A DNA stretch of 35,086 nucleotides from Anaerolineaceae bacterium (GCA_017417055.1 JAFPZX010000170.1:1-35086); one strand, 5' to 3'. Shown: positions 12,501-18,902, counted from the first letter of the stretch. Translations and numbers: made by a program. Notes: generated from the sequence alone by a model not told the origin.

Positions 12501-15500
12501 TGGGCTATACCTTCAGCGGCTGGAACACCGCCGCGAACGGCAGCGGCACACCCTTTGCCGAAAATTCCTCCGTCATCCTGGTCAATGATATGACCCTTTA
12601 CGCGCAGTGGGAACCGATCCCGCTGACGGTGAGCTTTGACACCAACGGCGGGACAGGATCAATGCCGGACCAGACCTTCGCCTATGAGGTCCCGCAGGCG
12701 CTGAACGCGCATGCCTTTGAACGGGAAGGGTTCGGCTTCACCGGCTGGAACACTGCCGCGGACGGCACGGGTACGGGCTATACCGACGGACAGACCATCA
12801 GCATTACCGCTGACCTGACACTTTACGCACAGTGGAAAGCCAACGTCCACACCATCACATTCATCGCCAACGGCGGCGCTGGCAACATGGACGCGGAGGA
12901 ATTCGACTTTGGCACGACGATGAACCTGACGGCGAACGCCTTCACCCGTGAGGGCCATCGCTTCACCGGCTGGAACACTGCCGCGGATGGAAGCGGTACA
13001 GCCTATGCAGACAGCGCGTCCGTCACGATCAACACCGACCTGACGCTTTATGCGCAGTGGGAGGCTTACACTTACACCGTGCGCTTTGATGCCAACGGCG
13101 GCGCAGGCAGCATGGGTGACCAGAGCTTCACCTATGGCGTTTTCCAGGCCCTTTCCGCTCACAGTTTCACCCGCGAAGGGTACGGTTTCACTGGCTGGAA
13201 CACGGAGCCGGGCGGTCTCGGCGATTCCTTCACCGACGGGCAGTCGATCTCCGTCACGTCCGATTTGACCCTTTATGCTCAGTGGTCCGCCAATGTCCAC
13301 ACGGTCGCCTTCATCTCCAATGGCGGCAGCGGCACCATGGACGCGGAAAGCTTTGACTACGGTCAGACGCTGACTCTGACGGCGAATGCGTTTACCCGTT
13401 CGGGTTATGAATTTACTGGTTGGAACACCGCAGCCGATGGCAGCGGAACGCCTTATGGAAACGAAGCAGAGGTGACGATCAGCGAAGACCTGACGCTTTA
13501 TGCCCAGTGGACGGCTGTCGTTTACCGCCTGAGTTACAATTTAGAAGGGGGAAGCCTGGACGGCTCTAATCCGGCTTCCTACACCATGGAGAGTGAGGAT
13601 ATCACCCTCATCAACCCGACCCGTGACGGCTATACCTTCGCCGGCTGGCACGAATCCGTCTCCGGAAAGACGGAGCTGACCGTCACCATCGCGAAAGGCT
13701 CCACCGGGAACCGGGTCTATACCGCCCGCTGGACCGCTGTCAGTTATACGGTGCACTTTGACGCCAACGGCGGGGAAGGTACCATGGCGGACCAGAGCTT
13801 TACTTATGACGTTTCCCAGGCGCTGACGCTGAACAGCTATAAGCGCACGGGGTACAGCTTCCTTGGCTGGAACACGGAAGCGGACGGCTCCGGCACCAAT
13901 TACAGTGACGGGGAATCCGTCCACAACCTGAGCAGGACCGACGGGGCTGTGGTGATGCTTTATGCGTGCTGGACGCAGAATCCGACGCATACGATCACCT
14001 TTGATGCCAATGACGGCAGCGGGGATCAATATCAGCAGACCGTTGAGGATTCCCTCCCGACCACGCTCACGCCGAACATGTTCGAACGGACAGGCCATGA
14101 ATTCACCGGCTGGAATACGGCTGCTGACGGAAGCGGTGAGGATTACGCTGACGGCGCATCCGTCACGCTCACGGAAGACCTGACGCTCTATGCGCAATGG
14201 GAGGTCTTCACCTATACCGTGCGCTTTGATGCCAACGGCGGTGAGGGCAGCATGTCCGACCAGAGCTTTACCTATGGTGTTCCCCAGTCACTCAGCACCC
14301 ACAGCTTCACCCGTGAAGGCTATGGCTTCACCGGCTGGAACACTGCCGCGGACGGCACGGGTACCGGCTATACCGACGGGGAGACGATTTCTGTCACCTC
14401 TGATATGACGCTTTACGCGCAGTGGGCAGCCAACATCCACACGGTCACCTTTATCGCTAACGGCGGTGAGGGAACCATGGCGGCGGAGAATTTCTCCTAC
14501 GGTACCACCCGGAACCTGACCATGAACAGCTTTTTCCGCACAGGTTACAGCTTCAGCGGCTGGAACACCAAAGCCGACGGAAGCGGTGACGCTTATGCCA
14601 ATGGCGCTTTCGTTAAAATTACGGTAGATTTGACGCTTTACGCGCAGTGGACAGCCAACGTGCACACGGTCACCTTTATCGCCAACGGCGGCGAGGGTAC
14701 CATGGCGGCGGAGACTTTTGAATACGGACAGACACTGAACCTGACAGCGAATGTCTTCACGCGAGCCGGATATTCCTTCACCGGCTGGAATACAGCAGCT
14801 GACGGAAGCGGTGACGCTTACGCCGACGGCGCATCCGTCACGATCACGGAAGATTTGACACTCTATGCGCAGTGGACGGTCTTCACCTATACCGTGCGCT
14901 TTGATGCCAACAGCGGTGAGGGCACCATGTCCGACCAGAGCTTTACCTATGGCGTTCCGCAGTCACTCAGCACCCACAGCTTCACCCGTGAAGGGTACGG
15001 CTTCACCGGCTGGAACACTGCCGCGGACGGCACGGGTACCGGCTATACCGACGGGGAGACGATTTCTGTCACCTCTGATATGACGCTTTACGCGCAGTGG
15101 GCAGCCAACGTCCACACGATCACCTTTATCGCCAACGGCGGCGAGGGTACCATGGCCGCGGAGAATTTTGAATACGGACAGACGCTGAACCTGACAGCGA
15201 ATGCCTTCACGCGAGCCGGCTATACCTTTACCGGCTGGAATACGGCTGCTGACGGAAGCGGTGATGCTTACGCCGACGGCGCATCCGTCACGATCACGGA
15301 AGACCTGACACTCTATGCGCAGTGGACAAAGAGCAGTTTCAATATTTCGATCACAGCGGGTGAACACGGGACTGTTCAGGCTCTGAGCGGCGGAACCCCG
15401 GTTCAGTCCGCTTTGCCGGGTGAGGAAATCACGCTGATCGTCACACCGAATGAGGGATATGAGCTCCATTTGATTCGAGGAATGGCCGGCAGTCAGGAGA

Positions 15501-16969
15501 TCCCGCTCACAAAAATTGATGAGAACACCTATATCTTTTTCATGCCGGCGGAGGCTGTTACGATTGAAACGGTCTTCGTCAGCGCCGACCCCGAAGCCGC
15601 AGTAATCAAGTCTGACCCGCAGGGAGCGGATGATCTGGTTTATACCGGTGAAATCCAGGATCTGCTTTTGGAAGCGGGCGAAGTGGAGGGCGGTACCATT
15701 CTTTACAGCGTCAACGGCGGACCGTACACTGCCGAGCTGCCGCAGGGACTGGATGCCGGAACCTACACCATCACCTGGTATGCCATGGGTGACGAGAATC
15801 ACAAAAACAACGGCAGCCCGGATGACCCAATCGAAACGCTGACGATCACGATCGCGCCCAAACCCGTCACCGTCACAGCCGATGACAAGAGCAAAATCGA
15901 GGGGCAAGCGGATCCGGAACTGACCGCCACGGTCGAGGGCTTGATCGGATCCGATATCATCTCCTACACCCTCTATCGGGAACCCGGGGAAACAGCCGGG
16001 ACCTACGACATCATTCCGCTGGGAGAAAGCAGCCAGGGAAATTATCTCGTGACCTTTGTCACCGGGGAATTCACCATCACTCCGGTGGGTTCCGCGGTGA
16101 TCATCACCTATCCACAAGGGGCTGTTGACCTGAGCTTCACCGGCCATCCGATGTTCCTGCTCTCAGAAGCAGGCGAAGTAGAGGGTGGTACCATCCTTTA
16201 CAGCGTCAACGGCGGACCTTACACCACGGAGCTGCCGCAGGGCATTGAGACCGGGAATTACACCATCACCTGGTATGTGGCGGGGGATGAAACGCACGGG
16301 GATCTGGGCAGTCCGGAGGAACCCTTCGGGACGATTACCGTCACGATTTCCCCGGCAGACGGTCCCAAGGAGCCGATGGACCTGCCGGTGAAGATCTATT
16401 TCATCAAAAAGGACGGTTCGCGCGGAGTTCCGGAGGATATCGATGAAATCACGCTGAATCTTACGCTGAAACTGAAAGGTACAGGCGGATCCGCGAAATC
16501 AGAAGCGATCCGTGTGGAAGTGAACGGCGGCATGCGGGATATCGAACTGGATGCGGTTGCTTTTGATGATACCCCGCCGGGACTTTTGAGCGAATACGAG
16601 GTCATCGTGGAGGGTCTGCCTGCTTCGGTCCATGGAAAGGCGCCTGTGAACCAGCGGTATCGCCTGACAGCCCACGCCTGGGTGAATAATCTGGACGGGA
16701 TCACTATCGAGATATTCTGGGATGACGGGAAGTATCATGGTCCGGAAGAGCCGTATTTCTTCCCGCTGCCGGAGGATGAGATCGGTGCCTATAAGCAGGA
16801 TCCGTGGGGGAACAAGACCTATCTGCTGTTCCATACCTATGAGATCTGCATGCGCTGGCTGGGCAGTGATGAGCTGTGCTCGGGCTATGAGCGCTGCTTC
16901 CACAAGGAGCTGCCATATGTCTATGACAAGGATAAGATCCGCGTAGGTTACGACTGGGTGACGCCCTGA
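596..16969 (+). CDS. Giant secreted beta-helix / InlB B-repeat protein
   Basis: A protein of about 5457 aa. I prefer the start at 596, because AGGGAG at 583-588 lies 7 nt upstream and the product begins directly with a signal peptide (hydrophobic core VWMIVMVLLVLPG, probable cleavage after VMA before EDW). An ATG at 563 in the same frame has no ribosome binding site. Domains in order: seven right-handed beta-helix blocks (residues about 45-2920) of GGTISGN-type and GGAVY-type rungs, linked by single divergent B-repeats; 26 tandem InlB/Listeria-Bacteroides B-repeats (motifs GYxFTGWNTAADGSG and LYAQW; about 2920-4910); one Bacterial_repeat-like domain (about 4910-5000); MBG-like repeats (about 5000-5260); and a C-terminal region with Cys residues. 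I see no LPXTG motif, sorting helix, SLH domain or autotransporter barrel, so the mode of surface attachment is unclear. Role is inferred to be adhesion or cell-surface matrix. A hairpin at 17001-17026 ends the unit. Confidence 0.93.
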   Translation: MMKMKMNVWKVWMIVMVLLVLPGMAGRVMAEDWIDPTRLPTSGGVYRLTTDVTMRDWSVNGYSASLDLNGHTVTITGGNGIGVQMDGMLQITDAKGGGIIRFTGSGALKVTKGILNLDSGTIEGNIHLTPIGFQSSSVYARLSGGTIRGSVYFEQGQSYSGNDWNARMEMLGGTITCSNDSCVQMNDKNAVFNMKGGSIKADRVVRTVNILSGTFRQSGGEISLARNITNGTEGVVLGNESTAAEDGSFLITGGSIRGFTGVSGIDSGYAVYLYNGGSVTMTGGEISGNGVGVRLDQNGAFTMTGGTVSGNSVGVFVSYNAKGLNISGSPKITGNSGMNVRFLPNNQKINISGSGLNSDARIGFWSEQISGTPVNGVFTSGLNGNYTPGVFTSDVNGYSVGMNADGEMIFGKSIYVRFNVGGKIQSQNLPTGSLIKDLPQITVPADKVLDGWYLRNNYTGDKFNFDRDTVYSSNDNLNLYARIMDAAAAIGETKYATLPQALEAAQPSETVTLLRDVTLDAPIEIKYPITTPITLDLNGKTLTRGLTSPTENGHVIHITAARTLTIKDSSAAQTGRITGGNTTGNGGGILIGERGSLVLEGGEISGNTAAGKGSGVYSGVYIANNAWPLVVRGGKIINNTSTNLYLESGKTISIHQAPADGTNIGVTLADGEGVFAESTGGYNSGRLSAADVKGFVSDNSAYAAGVKADGKAYLGAPVTVTFNTAGQAPAPAALSVPTGSLITRPELTVPSGMAFSGWYKESSFTNKWNFNSDTVDAALTLYAKIVDAEPVAAIGTTNYNTVQDALDEAVSGDTVTLLKNVDIDETLHLATGKNITLDMAEFRIAQDGSGRIIQIDGGLTLTGNGTLTGGSSSDKGGAVYLYGGSLTLISGTITGNSSGRGGAVYAENKAVFTMEGGTISGNNADSGGGAVYLNIGGNDTASGSSFLLKGGTISGNTTAGTGGAVYANISTVTMEGGMISGNTASYGGAVYLRGSSGYASFTLKDGEISGNTATTGSGGAVYTNPNSEFIMEGGTLSDNEAAQHGGAVYAANGTGNDYFSFTMKGGTISGNTAGGKGGALAFSYEGSAVIEGGTISGNSAGESGGGIYAHDVNNNSNVPANPLTIRGGSITGNTVSGAANNVYVPAGKYLSLADSLPAGTSIGIIMENGRGVFGQGQGENGKVNFNPADYFSADDSSYGVGFGSGLDNEKAVLGYKVSFDPNGGSGTMADLVASDPNVFYGLPENQFTREGYAFGSWNTAVDGSGESYAATDMAKFPQSMTLYAQWLTVWQWVQAQLDAGVTSITLPGNATAGPDDQALTTKPGTAVTINLNGFTLDRGNPDYSTDFGGGVVRTNDGSVIVAKSNLTLTGPGTITGGNKDGNGGGIRVEAGNLTIGADVTISGNKASGSGGGIYMNAAGSSLSLTIATVSGNSAGNGGGICLDAASSASISGSTISGNTASDSGGGINAAAAVDSLSIDFGSLIENNIARTGDGGGIYSDAQNTTIGNFESMIAVGSPLSATDPTVIRGNAAQNRDFSDGGGIYTYSGSLKIDKFCVIENNSAALEGGGIYTGANSNFVMEGGSITGNSTGNGGGGVYAVKSFTMSGGSITGNSAVSEGGGVYAYTKNTFQLSGKVQINGNTIGDSPNNVYLYQNLMINVGGSLEGASVGVHMSSPRVFTSGLPGNGDNSNFFSDYENYAVGLTGAGEATLTESYTVRFDVGSSGITAPADQILGSGVNVTEPTLSSEDWFYVEGWYKEATFQNKWDFATDTVSGNMTLYAKFLTVWQWVQHELDKGTTPITLPGDAAAGTSDGPLTIHSGTTIDLNGHNIDRGLSDAAAVANGNVITANGDLTLTDSAGGGTITGGNNTGNGGGIVMNSGFLTLWDVTISGNKSERHGGGIYFAVNGGYLWIEANAVIESNSARGSGGGIYAENVSIQKTDIRQAIIRKNSASMNGGGIYFKGTTEGFYIRNITISENSAGIGGGIYIETDGPITLGLAEITKNKAEDSGGGIFIEQAGDFTIHTVTVNENTAKNNGGGIYLNMNINSPSVITGETSIQSNTTENGNGGGIYFDNQMNVGISGKFLVSGNRSNSKENNIYLTSHSKFNISGTLDPDTRAGISMENPGVFTNSLHPRTEKVSCFFSDDPAYAVGLNSRGEAYLGLAWTVTFKLDKGGTSVEDPAAITAADGSRIIAPTVGNIPYGYGLEGWYTDNTYNTKWNFGDTVNGNMTLYARIREAVASLTFQQNTTLYTSVQDAINAGPTLMEQFEVTLLQDVTPEESITIDSKGVHFDLAGHTIHGTSGNLDAAVIEVGNGGFLVLRDSSSGQTGKIVGGAADTHGIYINSGATSRSIFTMEGGTIESCNFPAVFVQGNVDITMSGGRIIQNSAASGSDHSGGIYIAPDGFGGEFTLAGGNGAVSGNTNGDGKPSNVYLPGGLVIEVTAPLTGAEGSIGITMENGAGVFARAADTYNGGKLTEADAAIFFSDNPDYTVRLNGNGEAELVRAYTVNFDVAGHGTAPDSQKVVSGETVTEPVYTAPKEYILTGWYTDNTYTIPWNFGSDTVTDNLTLFGKVEEAAAAIGETGYLTVQAAVDAAQTGETVTLLKDVTISAPVMIASGKELTLDLSGHTLDRGLYGLSPVDGGNVITVNGTLTLTDSAGGGKVTGGNNSSLNKDGGGVIVNGTFTLKSGEITLNSALNEGGGVQINDGGTFFMEGGTISKNGATGSSLLSRQGGGVSGSSGSSFTMTGGTISENTAYYGGGVFMGANFTMTGGTITGNSACMGGGVRITDGTVSLEGGSISSNTVLSTICDTSRHTPVGSGVDFSSGNLSLKGTIQIKENSGDNLYIPSGRWAKITAAPQEGASVGVTLANGSGEFARGSGHTLSDADKAYFFSDDTKYVVGLNADKRLFLGKSYTVSFHFNTTDPVTGAMADQTFIEGEQQALTAHAFHRTGYGFTGWNTEPSPTTENPGTAYDDGEEITVTGDLTLYAQWALNKHTVTFIANDSEGSIRAEGEMHAEQFDYGTTQELTENAFTRTGYEFKGWNTVAAPTAENPGTPYADKASVTIEDDIKLYAQWEIITYTITYELNSGELPEGQTNPASYTVETDDFTLVNPVRTGYTFTGWNDGTAVAQSVVIVKNSTGNKTCTAEWTANNYTIRYEPNGGSGTAHSEDFTYDSEQVLAGWNLSGDPFERTGYRFTEWNTAADGSGTGYTMHEKVKNLTAEPNVTVTLYARWEPITYTVHFEANTTDPVTGSMADQTFTYDVSQALTANAYERSGYSFVGWNTAADGTGTNYTDQEELKNLSNTQGAVITLYAKWTLIPIHTVTFNPNGGTGNVYTQNVEEGTPTSLTPNTFTREGWTFAGWNTAADGSGTAYADKAAVTLSADQTLYAQWAAVTYSITYHLAGGSVSGTNPDEYTPADAAITLINPTRTGYSFSGWQGTGLSGTVLSVTIPTGSTGSREYTAVWSAVRYQVSYDKNSGEGTMGVQSFTYDTSQNLWPNSFTRTGFTFLGWNTAADGSGTSYGDGESVNNLSSTDGAVVTLYAQWTQNPTRTVTFDANDNSSRTNTQSVVEGVASQLSPNQFSRTHYTFSGWNSAADGSGDEYADEATVTLSADMTLYAQWTPVNYTIRFHANGGDGTMADQVVAYTPGVTQLNAHSFTREGYGFDRWNTASDGSGKFYNDGALMDITEDLDLYAQWVANVHTVTFLPNGGAGTMDAERFPYGSVQTLRMNAFEREGYEFTGWKDAGGTDYTDGQSVTISADLALTAQWSLIPYTIIYDLAGGTISGTNPGTYTVESAAITLINPTRTGYTFSGWQGTGLSGTVPSVTIPAGSTGDRDYTAVWTANTYTVAFVSNGGTGSMADQNFTYDVPQALSPLGFTREGFTFVGWYTNPDGTGTSYEDGESVHNLTDRNGVTVSLYAVWTEKPTQTITFEPNGGAEAAYHQKVIRGSGTALSPNQFTRVGYTFSGWNTAANGSGTPFAENSSVILVNDMTLYAQWEPIPLTVSFDTNGGTGSMPDQTFAYEVPQALNAHAFEREGFGFTGWNTAADGTGTGYTDGQTISITADLTLYAQWKANVHTITFIANGGAGNMDAEEFDFGTTMNLTANAFTREGHRFTGWNTAADGSGTAYADSASVTINTDLTLYAQWEAYTYTVRFDANGGAGSMGDQSFTYGVFQALSAHSFTREGYGFTGWNTEPGGLGDSFTDGQSISVTSDLTLYAQWSANVHTVAFISNGGSGTMDAESFDYGQTLTLTANAFTRSGYEFTGWNTAADGSGTPYGNEAEVTISEDLTLYAQWTAVVYRLSYNLEGGSLDGSNPASYTMESEDITLINPTRDGYTFAGWHESVSGKTELTVTIAKGSTGNRVYTARWTAVSYTVHFDANGGEGTMADQSFTYDVSQALTLNSYKRTGYSFLGWNTEADGSGTNYSDGESVHNLSRTDGAVVMLYACWTQNPTHTITFDANDGSGDQYQQTVEDSLPTTLTPNMFERTGHEFTGWNTAADGSGEDYADGASVTLTEDLTLYAQWEVFTYTVRFDANGGEGSMSDQSFTYGVPQSLSTHSFTREGYGFTGWNTAADGTGTGYTDGETISVTSDMTLYAQWAANIHTVTFIANGGEGTMAAENFSYGTTRNLTMNSFFRTGYSFSGWNTKADGSGDAYANGAFVKITVDLTLYAQWTANVHTVTFIANGGEGTMAAETFEYGQTLNLTANVFTRAGYSFTGWNTAADGSGDAYADGASVTITEDLTLYAQWTVFTYTVRFDANSGEGTMSDQSFTYGVPQSLSTHSFTREGYGFTGWNTAADGTGTGYTDGETISVTSDMTLYAQWAANVHTITFIANGGEGTMAAENFEYGQTLNLTANAFTRAGYTFTGWNTAADGSGDAYADGASVTITEDLTLYAQWTKSSFNISITAGEHGTVQALSGGTPVQSALPGEEITLIVTPNEGYELHLIRGMAGSQEIPLTKIDENTYIFFMPAEAVTIETVFVSADPEAAVIKSDPQGADDLVYTGEIQDLLLEAGEVEGGTILYSVNGGPYTAELPQGLDAGTYTITWYAMGDENHKNNGSPDDPIETLTITIAPKPVTVTADDKSKIEGQADPELTATVEGLIGSDIISYTLYREPGETAGTYDIIPLGESSQGNYLVTFVTGEFTITPVGSAVIITYPQGAVDLSFTGHPMFLLSEAGEVEGGTILYSVNGGPYTTELPQGIETGNYTITWYVAGDETHGDLGSPEEPFGTITVTISPADGPKEPMDLPVKIYFIKKDGSRGVPEDIDEITLNLTLKLKGTGGSAKSEAIRVEVNGGMRDIELDAVAFDDTPPGLLSEYEVIVEGLPASVHGKAPVNQRYRLTAHAWVNNLDGITIEIFWDDGKYHGPEEPYFFPLPEDEIGAYKQDPWGNKTYLLFHTYEICMRWLGSDELCSGYERCFHKELPYVYDKDKIRVGYDWVTP
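690..9340 (+). repeat. Seven beta-helix blocks within the giant protein
   Basis: The coding sequence repeats short rungs, with Gly-Gly-Thr/Ser-Ile-Ser-Gly-Asn alternating with Gly-Gly-Ala-Val-Tyr or Gly-Gly-Gly-Ile-Tyr, typical of pectate-lyase-like or Pmp-like parallel beta-helices. Six single divergent B-repeats (ending LYARI, LYAKI, LYAQW, LYAKF, LYARI, LFGKV) separate seven blocks; they begin near nt 1849, 2755, 4243, 5740, 7100 and 8118. Most blocks restart with a strand-helix segment such as IGETKYATLPQALEAAQ, while blocks 4 and 5 restart with LTVWQWVQ, suggesting these two arose by duplication. Confidence 0.85.
9341..15330 (+). repeat. Array of 26 tandem InlB-type B-repeats (about 75 aa each)
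   Basis: By hand count there are 26 consecutive units of about 72-85 residues, each with a start like TVTFxANGG, a central GYxFTGWNTAADGSG and an end LYAQW. The units fall into about five subtypes. One subtype contains NPxxYT, ITLINPTRTGY and GSTG. It recurs four times (near nt 9843, 10797, 11931 and 13518) and marks a higher-order repeat. The last units are the most alike in DNA: the stretch starting near 14205 recurs near 14880 (offset 675 bp, exactly 225 codons), indicating recent expansion at the 3' end. Confidence 0.88.
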
Positions 16970-17000
16970 TTTTAGACGTATGACATATGACGTAAAAGAT

Positions 17001-17026
17001 GGGGACGGTTCGGACGAACTGTCCCC
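17001..17026 (+). terminator. Hairpin after the giant gene (GGGGAC/GTCCCC family)
   Basis: GGGGACGGTTC pairs with GAACTGTCCCC across a GGAC loop (one G-T pair), 31 nt after the stop codon, followed by ATTTACG. There is no long T run, so its efficiency as an intrinsic terminator is uncertain. The palindrome belongs to a family scattered through the window. Confidence 0.6.
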
Positions 17027-17089
17027 ATTTACGTTCCGTGAAGAGTAAATCCGGACTGAACTGGCGGGAGACGGGTGAGGCGAACTTTC

Positions 17090-17118
17090 TTTACAAAAGA
17101 GTTATTTTCTGCTAAAAT
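17090..17118 (+). promoter_or_regulatory. Sigma70-type promoter for the peptide importer operon
   Basis: TTTACA at 17090-17095 and TAAAAT at 17113-17118, separated by 17 nt. It lies 63 nt upstream of the binding-protein start, so transcription would begin near 17125 and include the hairpin at 17131-17159. Confidence 0.7.
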
Positions 17119-17130
17119 TTATCCATCAAC

Positions 17131-17159
17131 ATAACGCATCTTTGAAGACGATGTGTTAT
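17131..17159 (+). promoter_or_regulatory. 5' UTR hairpin upstream of the binding-protein gene
   Basis: ATAACGCATC (17131-17140) pairs with GATGTGTTAT (17150-17159), a 10-bp stem with one G-T pair and a 9-nt loop. It lies between the predicted transcription start and the GGAGG at 17170. It may stabilise the 5' end of the mRNA or be a protein-binding operator. Confidence 0.5.
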
Positions 17160-17181
17160 GAAAATTTTATGGAGGAAGTAC

Positions 17182-18741
17182 ATGAAGAAAGTTTTATTAG
17201 CGTTGTTTGCTGTCGTCATGGCAGCCGTCTTCGGTTTCTCCGGCGTGCTCGCTGAAGGGATCAAGGACGATCTCGTTATTGGTGTCGCTCAGGAAATCAA
17301 TGAGCTCAACCCGATGATGCAGAATGACCAGATCAATAACAACTGTTTCGCACTGACGCATGAACGTCTGGTGTTCCTGGACAACGGCCATGGATATGAA
17401 ATTTATCCGGAAATCGCCGAATCCTGGGAATGGACCGACGAAACTCATCTGGTTTTCCATCTGAATCCGAACGTGAAATTCAACAACGGCACACCGCTGA
17501 CCGCCGACGATGTGGTCTTCACGCTCAACCGCGCCCGCAGCGATGATCCGACCCTTTCCAAGGTTTCCGGTCAGCTGGGCCTGGTCACCGATGTCAGCAA
17601 GATCGATGATTACACTGTTCAGGTTACCACCTCTGCTTACAGTAATGAACTGATCTACAACTTCGGTTCCTATCCGCTGGCTATCCAGTCCAAGGCCGCT
17701 TATGAAGACGCGAACAACACCGAACCGTGGCTTGTCGGTTCCGGTCCGTATATCTTCAAGGAATGGCAGGAAGGCCAGTATGTGACATTCGCCAAGAATG
17801 AGGACTACTGGAACAAAGAAGCCCGCCCCAGCTATGCGAAAGAAATCACTTTCAAGTTCCTGCTTGAAGCTTCCCAGCGTGCCATCGCCCTGCAGAACGG
17901 CGAAATCGACGTTTGTGTTGATCCCCCTGTGACCGATCTGCGCTTCCTGGAAGAAGACGAAAACGTTGTCGTCCACACCCAGGCCGGTACCAGACTGTTC
18001 TACCTCGGCTTCAACGTCGCGAAGGAACCTTTCACCAACCAGAAACTCCGCCAGGCCGTTTCCGCCGCTGTTGACAAAGAAACCATCATCGCCATCGTCC
18101 TTGACGACCTCGGCAAATGGCAGACCTCCGTCCTGAACCGCGGTGCCTGGTCCTTCCTCGACAACGACCAGATCGAGGGCGGCTACACCTACGATGTGGA
18201 ACGCGCGAAGTCCCTCCTGGAAGAATCCGGTTACAAACCGGGTGAACTGACCGTCGAACTCTTCACTCCGACCGACGATCCCTACAAGACCATCGCCCCG
18301 ATCATCCAGGCCAACCTTAAGGAAATCGGCATCAACGTCGACATCAAATCCATGGATCAGGCTACCCTGAAATCCGAATGTGCAGCCGGCCATCAGCAGA
18401 TGTTCCTGTGGCGCTGGAACATCGGTGCCCGCGTGGATGAAACCTACCGCGAACTGTTCTACACCGGATTCCCGACCAACTATGCCCAGCTGAGCGACCC
18501 GGTCGTCGACGATCTTGCCGACAAGGTCCTCACCGAAATGGATCAGGACAAGCGCCTGCAGTACAGCTACGACTACCAGAATTATATGGCTGAGACCGTT
18601 TACCAGGTCCCGCTCTATGTTCCGGATCTCGTGATTGCCTACAACAAGGGCCTCGTTGTTTCCGATTCCTATGATGATGCGGGTGTTCTGTTCGCCGGCG
18701 GCGGTAACCACTTCTGGGCCCGCGCTTACGTTGAACTCTAA
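17182..18741 (+). CDS. Peptide ABC transporter substrate-binding protein (SBP_bac_5)
   Basis: 519 aa. The start at 17182 follows GGAGGAAGTAC, and the product then begins with a classic signal peptide (MKKVLLALFAVVMAAVFGFS). An in-frame ATG at 17158 would put eight extra residues before it and lies inside the hairpin. The mature part has the family-5 extracellular solute-binding pattern: AESWEWTDETHLVFHL, then FNNGTPLTADDVVFTLNRA, then a long two-lobed body with LRQAVSAAVDKETI, and a C-terminus near 519 aa, normal for the Opp/Dpp family. No lipobox cysteine is present, so the protein looks like a signal-peptidase-I product rather than the lipoprotein usual in monoderm bacteria. It captures oligo- or dipeptides (or a related ligand) for the permease encoded just downstream. 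Ligand cannot be told from sequence. Confidence 0.93.
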   Translation: MKKVLLALFAVVMAAVFGFSGVLAEGIKDDLVIGVAQEINELNPMMQNDQINNNCFALTHERLVFLDNGHGYEIYPEIAESWEWTDETHLVFHLNPNVKFNNGTPLTADDVVFTLNRARSDDPTLSKVSGQLGLVTDVSKIDDYTVQVTTSAYSNELIYNFGSYPLAIQSKAAYEDANNTEPWLVGSGPYIFKEWQEGQYVTFAKNEDYWNKEARPSYAKEITFKFLLEASQRAIALQNGEIDVCVDPPVTDLRFLEEDENVVVHTQAGTRLFYLGFNVAKEPFTNQKLRQAVSAAVDKETIIAIVLDDLGKWQTSVLNRGAWSFLDNDQIEGGYTYDVERAKSLLEESGYKPGELTVELFTPTDDPYKTIAPIIQANLKEIGINVDIKSMDQATLKSECAAGHQQMFLWRWNIGARVDETYRELFYTGFPTNYAQLSDPVVDDLADKVLTEMDQDKRLQYSYDYQNYMAETVYQVPLYVPDLVIAYNKGLVVSDSYDDAGVLFAGGGNHFWARAYVEL

Positions 18742-18769
18742 TCTGCAGCCTTTGAACCTTTAAATAGAT

Positions 18770-18802
18770 CCGGCGGGCCTCAAAAACCCGCCGGTCATTC
18801 AT
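18770..18802 (+). terminator. Terminator between binding-protein and permease genes
   Basis: CCGGCGGG (18770-18777) pairs with CCCGCCGG (18787-18794) around a 9-nt loop, followed by TCATTCATTTTT. It lies 28 nt after the stop codon. Partial termination here would give more binding protein than permease, as is common in binding-protein-dependent importers. Confidence 0.75.
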
Positions 18803-18824
18803 TTTTACGATTCAGAAGCTCATC

Positions 18825-18902
18825 GGGGACTGTCCCTTTATGGGACTGTCCCCATTGTTCAGAAAAAAACAGTCGGGACTGTCCCATAAAGGGACAGTCC
18901 CC
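18825..18902. repeat. Pair of GGGGACxGTCCC palindromes in inverted order
   Basis: Two 28-29 bp imperfect palindromes, 18825-18853 (GGGGACTGTCCC TTTAT GGGACTGTCCCC) and 18875-18902. The second is almost the reverse complement of the first, so the pair also forms one large inverted repeat with a 21-nt centre. It lies just before the ribosome binding site of the next gene. The same palindrome recurs at 25756-25784. This arrangement resembles REP/BIME units mobilised by REP-associated transposases, but no such transposase is in the window. Confidence 0.8.

Noticed and set aside
16370-16969. Sortase (LPXTG) or SLH anchor at the end of the giant protein
   Set aside because: No such motif, no terminal hydrophobic helix and no basic tail in the last 200 residues.
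17125-17181. Riboswitch in the leader of the importer operon
   Set aside because: The leader is only about 57 nt with one simple hairpin, too short for any known ligand-binding class.
17197-18711. 504-codon minus-strand frame opposite the binding-protein gene, and a 571-codon one at 19884-21599
   Set aside because: Shadows of strongly biased codon use in the importer genes. The products have no domain pattern and no ribosome binding sites.
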